In this document: in pieces, positions 1 to 8,716 of the stretch | Layout: each line of letters opens with the position of its first letter | How positions within the stretch are numbered: the first letter of the stretch is position 1 | Assembly: GCA_044343155.1 (NCBI GenBank) | Contig: JAVZSS010000007.1 | Coordinates: 1 to 25,748 of the forward strand | Origin: SpSt-28 sp044343155 | GTDB taxonomy: Archaea; Aenigmatarchaeota; Aenigmatarchaeia; CG10238-14; SpSt-28 | Reading direction: 5' to 3' | Length of the DNA: 25,748 nucleotides | The notes under the pieces: generated by a model | Seen by the model: only the letters and a program-made list of their open reading frames with translations | What the model was told of the DNA's origin: nothing | Databases searched by the model: none | Position numbers and translations under genes: made by a program

Positions 1-96
1 GATAAAGAGCAAAAAAAGATTTTAGAGTTTGGAGTTGATTGCGGTTTTGGAGAAAGAAATAGCTTTGGGTTTGGATTTATAAATGTAGTGAAATAA
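1..96 (+). CDS. cas6: Cas6 CRISPR-RNA endoribonuclease, C-terminal end only
   Basis: Reading frame 1 is open from the window edge to a TAA and gives 31 residues. They contain GFGERNSFGFG, an exact match to the glycine-rich G-x-G-x5-G-x-G loop that closes the C-terminal ferredoxin-like fold of Cas6. Cas6 cuts the precursor CRISPR RNA within each repeat, leaving an 8-nt 5' handle (here expected to be ATTGAAAG). The N-terminal part, including any catalytic histidine, lies outside the window. A type I-B locus needs Cas6, and no other Cas6 candidate is present among the genes up to the array, which supports the call. The gene is followed after 22 nt by a small orphan gene in the same direction. 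Confidence 0.85.
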   Translation, partial: DKEQKKILEFGVDCGFGERNSFGFGFINVVK

Positions 97-118
97 TTAA
101 TAAATATAAGGTGTTAGG

Positions 119-367
119 ATGAAATTTATAACAGCTTACACTATCACCTGTAGGAATTCTTCAAAAGAACATAAACATTATGTTTGTTTTTCTTTGTTCT
201 TTAACAAGAGAGAGAAATCATATGTTATCTATTTTGAAAATGTTTTAAACAATGAAATAAAAGAAGAGAAAAAGATAGCAATCTTCTTTTCTGAGAAATT
301 GGCCAGAAAGTTTTTAAATACTTTATTAAAATCAGTTAATAATAATTTAGAAAGATTTAAAATATAG
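119..367 (+). CDS. Small hypothetical protein between cas6 and cas8
   Basis: This is an 82-residue protein that I do not recognise. It is basic and rich in Lys, Phe and Asn. The first half alternates hydrophobic and charged residues as beta strands would (FITAYTI, YVCFSLFF, SYVIYF). The second half looks helical (SEKLARKFLNTLLKSVNNNL). No cysteine pairs, signal peptide or membrane segment are visible. The start is supported by a Shine-Dalgarno-like AAGGTG at 108-113, five bases before the ATG. It sits 22 nt after cas6 and 47 nt before cas8 on the same strand, so it is probably transcribed with cas6. A Cas accessory role is only a guess from position. Confidence 0.6.
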   Translation: MKFITAYTITCRNSSKEHKHYVCFSLFFNKREKSYVIYFENVLNNEIKEEKKIAIFFSEKLARKFLNTLLKSVNNNLERFKI

Positions 368-370
368 TCC

Positions 371-379
371 TTATATAAT
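371..379 (+). promoter_or_regulatory. TATA box, likely promoter of the cas8-cas3 operon
   Basis: The sequence TTATATAAT lies in the 47-nt gap between the orphan gene and cas8. Transcription starting about 26 nt downstream would begin near 401 and give a leader of roughly 14 nt before the cas8 ATG. No Shine-Dalgarno sequence precedes that ATG, which fits a short-leader archaeal transcript. Confidence 0.45.
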
Positions 380-414
380 CTAATATTAATGAAAATACTA
401 AACAAATTATTAGT

Positions 415-2160
415 ATGAAGCTAGAATTTACAGGGAATTGGTTTATAGACGCCGGTATTTTGGGATTTGTTAATTTAATGGAAGAAGTTTTTGGGTGGAG
501 TTTAGGAGAATTAGAAAAATTGTTAGAGAAAAATCAAGAAGAAGTTTATTATAAATGGTTCATATTTGGATATTTGTTTTATCATTTTAAAATTAGAAGC
601 TACTATAAAGATATTCAAGAAATAAGAAAAAAAATTTTTGAAGAAGGTGAAATTGATTGGCAAATTAAAAAGCTTGTTGAAGAGATAAGAGAGTTGGAAG
701 AAGAAATTTCTAAAGAAATGGATAGAAAAGAAAAAGGAAAAATTCTAAAGAAACTAGAAAAGAAAAAAGAAAAATTAATGAATTTAGAAGAAAAGAAAAA
801 GGAAAAAGTTTTGGATATTGAAAGAGAGAAAAAGATGTTGGAAAAAGAAAAAGAAAGATTTCGAGACGTTATTTTAAAATGCCTTTCAAAAACTAACATA
901 GAAGATATTCTAGAAAATGGTAATAAGTATCAAGACTTAAATGAGATATTTTCTGATTTTAAACTTAATCTTCCTCCTATTGCTAGGAATTTTTACATAT
1001 TTAATTCTTCAAAGGTTAGAAATAACTGGTTTTTGGCGTTCAAATATTTATACTATCTATGTAAGGGAGACTACAAAAATTTAGCTAAATTTAAGGAAAG
1101 AGGTCTAACTTATGAAATTTATCCAGATTCTACTATTAATCCTTTTTTATTTTCTGAGGATGAGTTTTCAAATATTGGATATACAAAACCACTCTCAGTA
1201 AATGAGATTAGTAATGCATTAAAACTTCAAATCCCTATATACATTTCTTTACTGTCTTTCGAGCATGCATTCGAAAACTACTATGAAAGAGGAACTACTA
1301 GAAATATTTTCTTTTATACAGATATTCTACCTTTTTGTTATTCAATAAATAGAAGAATGAAAATAAAAAAAGAGATTGCTATGAAACAAGATAAGTCACA
1401 AACAATTTTGAGACTAACGATTTCTTCTATTATTGACGAGCTAGTTGAAAAAAAAGCTGATTTTTCACTTGAGAACATGTACCTCATAGAGTACGAAAAT
1501 ATAGAGAACCAAAAACTTATTAATGTAAAGTATATTGGTATACCAAAACTTCAAGCTTCAATAATTTTAAATGAGATCATAAGAGAGAATTTAAATAAGT
1601 TCATTGAGTTTAGAATAATAAGAGGAAAAATACAATATTCGTGGCTTATCGAAGAATTTATTAAAGGAAAGCCATTACACCCAATAATTTTGAATCATAT
1701 TTATTTGGTTTTAAATGAAAAAGAAAAAGTATTTCTCAGATGGTCTCCATCTCTTTATTCTCTCATAATAGAAGCAAATATTTTAAAGTTCAAAAAAGAG
1801 AAAGAAGATAAAAGTAGTAATATCTTTTCCGATAGTTATTTTGATAATTATAAATCCTTAATTGATCAAATAAAAGAAGATATAAAAAGTACATCATTCA
1901 TTGCAAGTCTTTTTGCTAGGATTTCTGACGAAGAAAATGAAAGAAAGAGAATTGCTAGAGAATTGTTTAATGCATTAAAAGCAAAAAACAAAAATATGCT
2001 ATTAAATATTTTATTAAAAAATATGAACGAAAAGAAAGAGCTATGTAGGAATAACAATTTAATTAATTGGATATTTGATAAAATTATAAACAATAATGAT
2101 GAAAGTTTTATAATGTACGGATTAATATTAACTATGGGCTTGCTGCGTGATAAAAAATGA
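415..2160 (+). CDS. cas8b: Cas8, large subunit of type I-B Cascade
   Basis: This is a 581-residue protein in the usual size range for Cas8b. Its N-terminus, EFTGNWFIDAGILGFVNLM, matches the TGNxFVDxGI opening of the Cas8a/b (Cst1-like) families. The segment at about 187-215 (PPIARNFYIFN, then W205) resembles the NFF-type core of the same families. Cas8 recognises the PAM and anchors the 5' end of the crRNA in Cascade. Two things are odd. Residues 82-150 form a long Lys/Glu coiled coil, and there are no CxxC pairs of the zinc-finger type found in many relatives. Residues 481-577 are all helical, like a small-subunit domain, and resemble the next gene. The stop overlaps the next start (ATGA). 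Assignment as Cas8 rests on motifs plus position before cas7-cas5-cas3. The exact sub-family is uncertain. Confidence 0.85.
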   Translation: MKLEFTGNWFIDAGILGFVNLMEEVFGWSLGELEKLLEKNQEEVYYKWFIFGYLFYHFKIRSYYKDIQEIRKKIFEEGEIDWQIKKLVEEIRELEEEISKEMDRKEKGKILKKLEKKKEKLMNLEEKKKEKVLDIEREKKMLEKEKERFRDVILKCLSKTNIEDILENGNKYQDLNEIFSDFKLNLPPIARNFYIFNSSKVRNNWFLAFKYLYYLCKGDYKNLAKFKERGLTYEIYPDSTINPFLFSEDEFSNIGYTKPLSVNEISNALKLQIPIYISLLSFEHAFENYYERGTTRNIFFYTDILPFCYSINRRMKIKKEIAMKQDKSQTILRLTISSIIDELVEKKADFSLENMYLIEYENIENQKLINVKYIGIPKLQASIILNEIIRENLNKFIEFRIIRGKIQYSWLIEEFIKGKPLHPIILNHIYLVLNEKEKVFLRWSPSLYSLIIEANILKFKKEKEDKSSNIFSDSYFDNYKSLIDQIKEDIKSTSFIASLFARISDEENERKRIARELFNALKAKNKNMLLNILLKNMNEKKELCRNNNLINWIFDKIINNNDESFIMYGLILTMGLLRDKK

Positions 2161-2522
2161 ACGAACAAAAAAAAGAGCAAACAATCTATTGGCAGAAGGT
2201 TATAGGAGAGGAAACTTTAAAAATAAATCTAAAAGAAGTAAAAAAAGCGACCATAGAAGCTTTTGAAAAAGAGTCGGATAATTATAAACAACACTTAGTA
2301 TATAAATTGTTAGAAGCCACTAAAAACAAGGATCAAAATAAATTCTTTTATTTGCTTTTTCGAGCTATTAACAAACCAAACGACGATTTTAAAAAACTGA
2401 TAGATATACTTAATAAAGACTATGATATAATGCCCGAAGAGGCATTTATAAATTTAGCTTACTCAATTATAATAGGGATAATGTCTACTTACAAGAGTAT
2501 TGAAAGTGAAAAAAATGAGTAA
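2157..2522 (+). CDS. Putative stand-alone Cas11-type small subunit
   Basis: This is a 121-residue, all-helical, charged protein whose start overlaps the cas8 stop by 4 nt and whose end overlaps the cas7 start. Residues 48-109 can be aligned by eye with Cas8 residues 514-577. KLLEATKNKDQNKFFYLL lies opposite ELFNALKAKNKNMLLNIL, and EEAFINLAYSIIIGIM opposite DESFIMYGLILTMGLL. Small Cascade subunits are helical proteins of about this size that line the target strand. In type I-B systems the small subunit is commonly made by internal translation of the cas8 C-terminus, so a separate gene resembling that C-terminus fits Cas11. The assignment is inference from location, size and this weak similarity. 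An unrelated helical accessory protein remains possible. Confidence 0.6.
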   Translation: MNEQKKEQTIYWQKVIGEETLKINLKEVKKATIEAFEKESDNYKQHLVYKLLEATKNKDQNKFFYLLFRAINKPNDDFKKLIDILNKDYDIMPEEAFINLAYSIIIGIMSTYKSIESEKNE

Positions 2523-3603
2523 TGAAAATAAACAAAATGGTGGAAGAAAGTATATAGTATTGGATATTGTTTTTTATGGTGGTTCTTTAAACTATGACCA
2601 AGGAACAGGAAATTATCAAGAATTGAAAAAAATTACAAAATGGGATGGTAAACAATATATCTTAGTTAGCAGGTATGCATTAAGATATAGTATACTTCAT
2701 AACACAAATTGGACTTTAGCAAGCGGTGGAGAAAACGGAGTACTTACCTCAGAAAAAGGTGAAGTTGCAAGATTAAAGACACCAGAAGAAGCAAAAAAGA
2801 GTAGCAAAGAGTATTTTAAAGAAATTTTTGAGAATTATCCAGAATTTGATTTATTTGGTTTTATGATTGCGCCAAAGGGTAAAAATATAAGTATAACAAG
2901 AACTTCACCAGTAAAAATTTCTCACGCTATTTCTTTAACACCTTACAACTACGATTCTCAATTTACTGCAAACCTTGATATGATGAGAAGAGCAGCTGGT
3001 CCTGGTGCAGGTAGTAATCCAGTAAACATAGAGGAGAAAATGGATTTTTATGTTTATAATGTAGTTATAGATGTTGAGAGAATAGGAAAATATACAAAAG
3101 AAGAACACGGAAATGAAGAGATCGGTGATATAGATGTAAGTAATAAACGTAATGAAAGAATAATCCAACTTATTGAGGCTATTCTCAATCTAAAGAGAGA
3201 GATAAAAGGACGTATAGAAGATTTATCGCCATGGTTGGTTATATGTGGATTATATAGAGATGGAAAATATGAAACGTACATAAATAAAATAGAGTTAGCA
3301 AAATCTCATTTTTATAAAGTTATAACGAAAGAGAAAGAAACAATAGATAGTGAAGGAAGAAAGGTTAAAGAGTTGGAGCACGAAATTATAGAAAAAGATG
3401 CACCAAAATTTGTAATTGATATGACCAATATAGATATAGAGAAAGATGATAAGGATGCGATGGTGACAGTAGAAAAAAAAGAAGAGATTATTGAAAAAAT
3501 TAAAGAATTTCTAGAAGATAAATCTAACTCCCCCAAGATTTTAGTGTATAAAAGGCCATTCATACAACTTGATGTTTTGGGGATACCAAGAGAAAGGAAG
3601 TAA
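2515..3603 (+). CDS. cas7: Cas7 backbone subunit, Cst2/DevR family
   Basis: This is a 362-residue protein of the RAMP superfamily. It polymerises along the crRNA spacer to form the Cascade backbone. Diagnostic stretches of the Cst2/DevR group are SLNYDQGTGNYQELKK (about residues 24-39), VSRYALRY (51-58) and SPVKISHAISLTPYNYD (131-147). A glycine-rich GPGAGSNP follows at about 163-170. I chose the ATG at 2515 over an in-frame TTG at 2500 because it is the better start codon, still overlaps the preceding gene by 8 nt (translational coupling), and follows an AGTGA-like ribosome site. It lies 15 nt upstream of cas5. The family points to a type I-B system of the Tneap/Cst kind. Confidence 0.93.
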   Translation: MSNENKQNGGRKYIVLDIVFYGGSLNYDQGTGNYQELKKITKWDGKQYILVSRYALRYSILHNTNWTLASGGENGVLTSEKGEVARLKTPEEAKKSSKEYFKEIFENYPEFDLFGFMIAPKGKNISITRTSPVKISHAISLTPYNYDSQFTANLDMMRRAAGPGAGSNPVNIEEKMDFYVYNVVIDVERIGKYTKEEHGNEEIGDIDVSNKRNERIIQLIEAILNLKREIKGRIEDLSPWLVICGLYRDGKYETYINKIELAKSHFYKVITKEKETIDSEGRKVKELEHEIIEKDAPKFVIDMTNIDIEKDDKDAMVTVEKKEEIIEKIKEFLEDKSNSPKILVYKRPFIQLDVLGIPRERK

Positions 3604-3618
3604 ATCTAAGGTATTCAG

Positions 3619-4434
3619 ATGGTGGAAAAAACTCTTTTTATAGAGATTTTTCAACCTTTTGCTCAGTATAGAAATCCATTTACTTTTTATTATGCACAAA
3701 CTTATCCCCTGCCACCTAAATCTACAATAATAGGAATGTTGCAAAATGCTACTGAAGACTGGTATGGAAGAGAATATGGAGAAGAATGGTGGAAGTTAAA
3801 AGTTAGTATTCATGGCGGTTTCGAAAGCATATTTTGGAATTATCAAAGATTAATAAAAGGCGAAATAGAAATAAAAAAAGAAAATGGAAAAATAATATTA
3901 TATAACCAGGGACTCCCTCTTTATAATGAAGGTATAGAATCTCAAAGATCTCCTGTATATCAACAAGAACTCTTTAATGGACATCTTTATATTTTTATAA
4001 AAGGCAATGAGAATCTTCTTAATAAAGTAAAAGAAGGTCTGGAAAAACCGAGAAAAATTTTATACCTTGGAAGAAGCGAAGATGTTGTATTTATAAAAAA
4101 TGTAAGAGAAATAGAACCTAAAAAAAGAATAGAAATCAAAGATGATGTAAAGCTTACATATCCAACTTATCTTTTAAGAGAAATTCCTTTAATAAACAAA
4201 AAATATCCAGTATATTCTATACCAATAAAAGTTATTTTTGAGAATGAAGGAAAATTAGTTAAGCATAAAGCAGAAATAACTAAAAATACTGAGCGAAAAG
4301 TCGAATTCAAAACAGTTATATATACTGGTTATGATTATAGTATTTTAATCGAAGAAGATACTATTATTTATGCTGAGGTTTACGAGGATAAAGGCAAAGA
4401 AGTTATAATTTTTGAAAGCTACGGATGGTTATAA
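3619..4434 (+). CDS. cas5: Cas5, Cascade crRNA 5'-handle-binding subunit
   Basis: This is a 271-residue RAMP protein. The N-terminal strand, LFIEIFQPFAQYRNPF, followed by PLPPKSTIIGML at residues 30-41, is the standard Cas5 signature. In type I-B, Cas5 caps the crRNA 5' handle and contacts Cas8. Processing is left to Cas6, whose end is seen at the window start. The ATG follows cas7 by 15 nt with AAGGT about 7 nt upstream. The stop codon shares its last base with the cas3 ATG (TAATG), another sign of a tightly coupled operon. Confidence 0.93.
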   Translation: MVEKTLFIEIFQPFAQYRNPFTFYYAQTYPLPPKSTIIGMLQNATEDWYGREYGEEWWKLKVSIHGGFESIFWNYQRLIKGEIEIKKENGKIILYNQGLPLYNEGIESQRSPVYQQELFNGHLYIFIKGNENLLNKVKEGLEKPRKILYLGRSEDVVFIKNVREIEPKKRIEIKDDVKLTYPTYLLREIPLINKKYPVYSIPIKVIFENEGKLVKHKAEITKNTERKVEFKTVIYTGYDYSILIEEDTIIYAEVYEDKGKEVIIFESYGWL

Positions 4435-7091
4435 TGGTTGACATATCTAACATTCTTCGGGCAAAATCTAAAATATATGGAAATTATCTACTCAAGGATC
4501 ATATAAAAGGAACTATAATACAAGCAAAGCGATTAAAAGATTTTATTAATAAGAATAATTCTAAAATTAGCTACAAGTTTGATGAGGATTTTTTTGAAAA
4601 TTTAATGATTGCTTGTTTTTTACACGATTTAGGAAAAATTGGGTGGAGATTTCAATTTAGTCTTTTCGAAAAGAAAGAAAAAGAGTATGACAATAAAAAT
4701 AAACAGTATAAGAATGATGAACTAGACTTATTATATAAATTTTTTAATGGCTTTAGGAATATTGATATAAAAGATCATGAAGTAATTTCTTTAATTTATT
4801 CTTTAATTTTTTTAGGCAATGAAGAATGGGACAAAAAAATTAGAACGGCTATTCTTTTTCATCACTATAATGAGTTTTACACTAATAGAGACAATATAAA
4901 TTTTAGATACGTTTTAGATGATTATCCTGATTTGTATAGATATTTGAATTTTTTAATCAAAAACAAAGATAAAATTATAAAAATATTAGAATGCTTTTTA
5001 AAGGAAATAGAGAATATAGATGATAAAACTGTAAAGAATGTAGTAAAAAGATTGGAAAAAAATATTAATTTTGAAAAAATTGAAGAAATTAAGAACTTTA
5101 TAGAAAATAGATACGGAACATCTACTCTATTAAAGTTATTTGATGTTCATAGCAAAAGCGAACAAGAGAAAGATTTTTACAATTTTTTTGTTTTTTTGGG
5201 TTGCTTGAGAAGATGTGATTATGCTGCAAGTAGTAATGTTGATGTTGAGCAAGAAAAGAGTATAGACAGTATTTATAGTAATTTATTAGAAAAAATAAAG
5301 AAATCAATTGGAGAAAACGTAAAAGAAATTTGGCAGGAAAAAATATTAAAAAATCTTGATGCTGAAGACCTTATTCTTGTCTCACCTACTGGTTCTGGAA
5401 AAACTGAGTTTGCTCTTCTATGGGCAAAAAATAGAGGTAAAAAATTAATCTATACTTTACCGCTGAGAGTAGCTTTAAATGATTTATATTGGAGGTTTGG
5501 CAAAGGTAAAAGGTATTTCGAAGAAGATAATCTGGGAGTGCTTCATTCTACATCTTACATAGAGTATCTAAAGGAGTGTAGAGAAGGAGACGAAATCTCA
5601 ATAGAAGAGATGTTAAGCTCTTCAGAATTGTTTTCTCTTCCGATTTTGCTTACAACTCCAGATCAAGTTTTTCTTTCTTCTCTTAAATATTACGGCTTTG
5701 ATAAACTTCTTTCGGTTTACCCATTATCTGCAATAGTAGTGGATGAAATTCAGGCATATAATCCAGAAATGGCAGCAATTATTATAAAAACATTAGAAAT
5801 AATAAAAAGTGTTGGAGGAAGTATTTTGATTATTACAGCAACTTATCCACCCTATTTTAAAGAATTTTTGAAGCAGTTTAAAACAATTGATGTAAAAGAT
5901 CTAATTGTTAGTAAAAAAATAGAAGAAAATGAAGTTAAAAATTATAGCATAAATAGGCACAAAATAGAATTAATTGATATTTCTATATTTGAGTATGAAA
6001 AGAAGGATAGAAATTACGAGTTAAAAATTAACATAGACTCTTTTAACAAAATTGTTGATACTATAATGAAAAATGATTCTAAAAAAATTATGATTATTGT
6101 AAACAATGTGGGAAAAGCAATAAGATTATATAAGGAAATAAAAAAGAAATTCCAAAATGTATATCTTCTTCATTCTAGATTAATTGAAAAGGAAAAGAGT
6201 AGAAGAATTGAAGAAATAAAACAAAAACTCGAAAGGAATGAAAGATTAATTCTAGTAGCGACTCAAATTGTAGAAGCCTCTATTGACGTAGATTTTGATA
6301 TTTTAATTACTGAGATATCACCAATTGATAGCCAAATTCAAAGATGGGGTCGTATTTATAGAAATAGAGAAAAAGAGGGAAATTACAAAGATAAGGAAGC
6401 AAATATTAAAATTTTTACTGGTATAGATAGAGGTACTTCTACAATTTATGATAAACGGGTTATAGAAAAAACAATAGATGTTTTGAAGAAAATGAGCAAG
6501 AATGAAATTTTAAACTATGAAAAAGAAAGAGAGTTAATTGATAATGTATTTAACGAAAAAATTGATAACTATACACTCAAGGAAATTTATGAAAATGAAA
6601 TAAAGAAAAATCTAGAGTGGCTAAAATATTTTTCTGCAGAAAAAAGAAGTGAAGCACAAAGAATATTTAGAAGAGTCGCAGGTATTCAGGTTGTAGTTCC
6701 TGAATTGCTTAAGAAATCAAATGATGAAATTGAAAAAGCTTTTTATGAAGTGATAAAAGAAAAGAAGAACTGGAACTTATCCTGGGAAAAAATTATAGAA
6801 ATGGTAAAAGAAAAATTAAGCGACAGTGAAACAAAAAAAATAATAAACAAGTGGATGCTTCTAAAAATACTATATATGTATTCATTTAATTTACCTATTT
6901 TCTTTTTTGTTGAAAATTATCAGCTAAGATATCAAATTTTGGAAGACAAAAGTCTTAAAGGATTTTTTGTACTTAGAGAAGGAATTATCAATATAGAAGA
7001 ATTGGAAGAATGCGGACTAGATAAAATAAAAAACGTTGATATAGACAATGAAGAAATAAAACAAGCAGAAAGTTTTGAAAATATCGATTAA
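4434..7091 (+). CDS. cas3: Cas3, HD nuclease fused to SF2 helicase
   Basis: This is an 885-residue fusion recruited by Cascade to unwind and degrade target DNA. The N-terminal HD domain shows H23, the HD pair in CFLHDLGK (H64, D65), H115, HH at 143-144 and D262 in RRCDYAAS. The helicase part has Walker A SPTGSGKT (317-324), the DExH-type box DEIQ (437-440), TAT (468-470) and QRWGRIYR (636-643). All key residues look intact. I chose ATG 4434, which overlaps the cas5 stop as TAATG, over an in-frame ATG nine bases earlier. The C-terminal tail of about 200 residues carries the usual Cas3 accessory region with no recognisable motif. It is the last gene of the interference operon. Confidence 0.96.
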   Translation: MVDISNILRAKSKIYGNYLLKDHIKGTIIQAKRLKDFINKNNSKISYKFDEDFFENLMIACFLHDLGKIGWRFQFSLFEKKEKEYDNKNKQYKNDELDLLYKFFNGFRNIDIKDHEVISLIYSLIFLGNEEWDKKIRTAILFHHYNEFYTNRDNINFRYVLDDYPDLYRYLNFLIKNKDKIIKILECFLKEIENIDDKTVKNVVKRLEKNINFEKIEEIKNFIENRYGTSTLLKLFDVHSKSEQEKDFYNFFVFLGCLRRCDYAASSNVDVEQEKSIDSIYSNLLEKIKKSIGENVKEIWQEKILKNLDAEDLILVSPTGSGKTEFALLWAKNRGKKLIYTLPLRVALNDLYWRFGKGKRYFEEDNLGVLHSTSYIEYLKECREGDEISIEEMLSSSELFSLPILLTTPDQVFLSSLKYYGFDKLLSVYPLSAIVVDEIQAYNPEMAAIIIKTLEIIKSVGGSILIITATYPPYFKEFLKQFKTIDVKDLIVSKKIEENEVKNYSINRHKIELIDISIFEYEKKDRNYELKINIDSFNKIVDTIMKNDSKKIMIIVNNVGKAIRLYKEIKKKFQNVYLLHSRLIEKEKSRRIEEIKQKLERNERLILVATQIVEASIDVDFDILITEISPIDSQIQRWGRIYRNREKEGNYKDKEANIKIFTGIDRGTSTIYDKRVIEKTIDVLKKMSKNEILNYEKERELIDNVFNEKIDNYTLKEIYENEIKKNLEWLKYFSAEKRSEAQRIFRRVAGIQVVVPELLKKSNDEIEKAFYEVIKEKKNWNLSWEKIIEMVKEKLSDSETKKIINKWMLLKILYMYSFNLPIFFFVENYQLRYQILEDKSLKGFFVLREGIINIEELEECGLDKIKNVDIDNEEIKQAESFENID

Positions 7092-7159
7092 AATCTTATA
7101 ACAACAACTTCAGAGAGTATAATTAATTAAATTGTTAATTTAAAATTCAAATCTATAGT
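7092..7159 (+). promoter_or_regulatory. Possible promoter region of the adaptation genes
   Basis: This 68-nt gap breaks the otherwise tight cas gene chain. It holds a TATA-like CTTATAA near 7095-7101 and an AT-only stretch near 7124-7144. No Shine-Dalgarno sequence precedes the cas4 ATG. A separate promoter for cas4-cas1-cas2 is plausible but not shown. Confidence 0.3.
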
Positions 7160-7687
7160 ATGAACGAATTAATTACAAAAGAAGTAGTTTTTACTGGAAC
7201 TCAAATTAATTATTATATAGTTTGTCCTACAAAACTTTGGTTATTTTCTCATTTTACAACAATGGAACAGTTTTCTGATTTAGTTTTATTGGGTCAGCTG
7301 TTGCAAGAAACCTCTTTTAAAGAAATTAAAAAGGATTTAATTATAGATCAAAAAATAGCTATAGATTTCATTATAAAGGATGATAAACTAATTGTACATG
7401 AAGTAAAAAAATCTAGTAAACTAGAAAGAGCTCATATAACTCAACTACTCTACTATCTTTACTATCTTAAGCATGAAAAAGGTATTGAAAATGTAGAGGG
7501 AATAATTAATTATCCATCTAAAAGAAAAATTGTTGAAGTTAAGCTAACTCCTGAAAAAGAAATTGAATTAGAAAAAATTTTTCAAGAAATTAAAAGAATA
7601 GTTTCTTTACCAAAACCTCCAAAACCAGAAAAGAAAAAATATTGTAGAAAATGTAGTTATTTTGAGTTATGTTGGATTAATAAATAA
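7160..7687 (+). CDS. cas4: Cas4, RecB-family Fe-S exonuclease for spacer acquisition
   Basis: This is a 175-residue protein of typical Cas4 length. C22 (in VCPTKLW) and the C-terminal cluster C162, C165 and C171 (YCRKCSYFELCW) are the four cysteines that hold the iron-sulfur cluster. The RecB nuclease core is visible as D69 (AIDF), E81 and K83 (HEVKK) and Q95 (QLLYYLYYL). Cas4 trims prespacers and selects those with a proper PAM, working with Cas1-Cas2, which follow directly (20 nt to cas1). All catalytic and cluster residues appear intact. Confidence 0.95.
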   Translation: MNELITKEVVFTGTQINYYIVCPTKLWLFSHFTTMEQFSDLVLLGQLLQETSFKEIKKDLIIDQKIAIDFIIKDDKLIVHEVKKSSKLERAHITQLLYYLYYLKHEKGIENVEGIINYPSKRKIVEVKLTPEKEIELEKIFQEIKRIVSLPKPPKPEKKKYCRKCSYFELCWINK

Positions 7688-7707
7688 TTTTTGAATGAAA
7701 ATAACTT

Positions 7708-8715
7708 ATGGGTAAAGTTAACTATTATATCACTAGCAATGGAATTTTAAAAAGAAAGCAAAATACAGTTTATTTTATTAAAAAGAATGAAAAAGGTGAA
7801 ATAGAAAAGAAAATTTTACCAATTAATAAAATTTATGCAATATATGCTTATGGTAGAATAACTTTTTCATCTGCTGTAGTTTCTTATCTTTCTAAATATG
7901 GTGTACCGATACACTTTTTTAATAAATATGGTTTCTATGAAGGTAGTCTATATCCTAGACAAACTTTAGTATCTGGATACTTATTGGTAAAACAAGTTGA
8001 ACATTATCTAAATAAAGAAAAAAGGTTAGAACTAGCAAAAAAGTTTGTTAAAGGTTGTGGAGAAAATGTTATAAAAAATTTACAATACTATGAAAGAACA
8101 AAAGGGGAATTACAAGAAGAAATAGAAAAAATTAGATTTTTTATAGGGGAAATAGAGAAACAAGATGATATTCCATCGATTATGGCAATAGAAGGAAACA
8201 TTTGGGACACTTATTATCAAAGTTTTAACAAAATTTTTCCTGAAGAATTTCATTTTGAAAAAAGAAGTAGAAGACCGCCAGAGAACATGATAAATTGTTT
8301 GATAAGCTTTGGTAATTCTTTAGTTTATTCAACTGTGTTAACAGAAATTTATAATACTCAATTAAATCCAACAATAAGTTATTTACATGAGCCATTTGAA
8401 AGAAGATTTTCTTTGGCATTAGATTTAAGCGAAATATTTAGACCTTTGTTATCTGATAGGGTTATTTTTAAGTTAATAAATAAAAAAATTATAGATGAAA
8501 GTTGTTTTGTGAAAGAGCTCAATTATGTTCTTTTAAATGATAAAGGTAAAAGATTATTTTTACAAAATTATGATGAAAAACTAAAAACAACCATAAAACA
8601 TAGAGATTTAGGAAGAAGTGTATCTTTTAGAAAATTAATTAGATTAGAATGTTATAAACTGATAAAACACCTACTTGAAGTTAAAAAATATGAACCATTT
8701 GTTATTTGGTGGTAA
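7708..8715 (+). CDS. cas1: Cas1, CRISPR integrase
   Basis: This is a 335-residue protein of standard length. The metal-binding catalytic residues are visible: E162 in MAIEGNIWDTYY, H227 in YLHEPFE, and D239 and E242 in LALDLSEIFRPLLSDR. The N-terminal beta domain contains the usual GRITFSSAVVSYLSKYGVPIHFF segment. With Cas2 it inserts new spacers at the leader end of the array. The stop lies one base before the cas2 ATG, so the two are translationally coupled. Confidence 0.97.
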   Translation: MGKVNYYITSNGILKRKQNTVYFIKKNEKGEIEKKILPINKIYAIYAYGRITFSSAVVSYLSKYGVPIHFFNKYGFYEGSLYPRQTLVSGYLLVKQVEHYLNKEKRLELAKKFVKGCGENVIKNLQYYERTKGELQEEIEKIRFFIGEIEKQDDIPSIMAIEGNIWDTYYQSFNKIFPEEFHFEKRSRRPPENMINCLISFGNSLVYSTVLTEIYNTQLNPTISYLHEPFERRFSLALDLSEIFRPLLSDRVIFKLINKKIIDESCFVKELNYVLLNDKGKRLFLQNYDEKLKTTIKHRDLGRSVSFRKLIRLECYKLIKHLLEVKKYEPFVIWW

Positions 8716-8716
8716 G

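Noticed and set aside
615..899. 94-codon antisense frame over the cas8 coiled coil
   Set aside because: It is the reverse reading of a Lys/Glu-rich repeat, giving only Phe and Ser runs.
8675..8716. Cas2 starting inside cas1
   Set aside because: Cas2 proteins begin at the first beta strand (MYVIIVYD). The later ATG has a GGTGGT ribosome site and abuts the cas1 stop.
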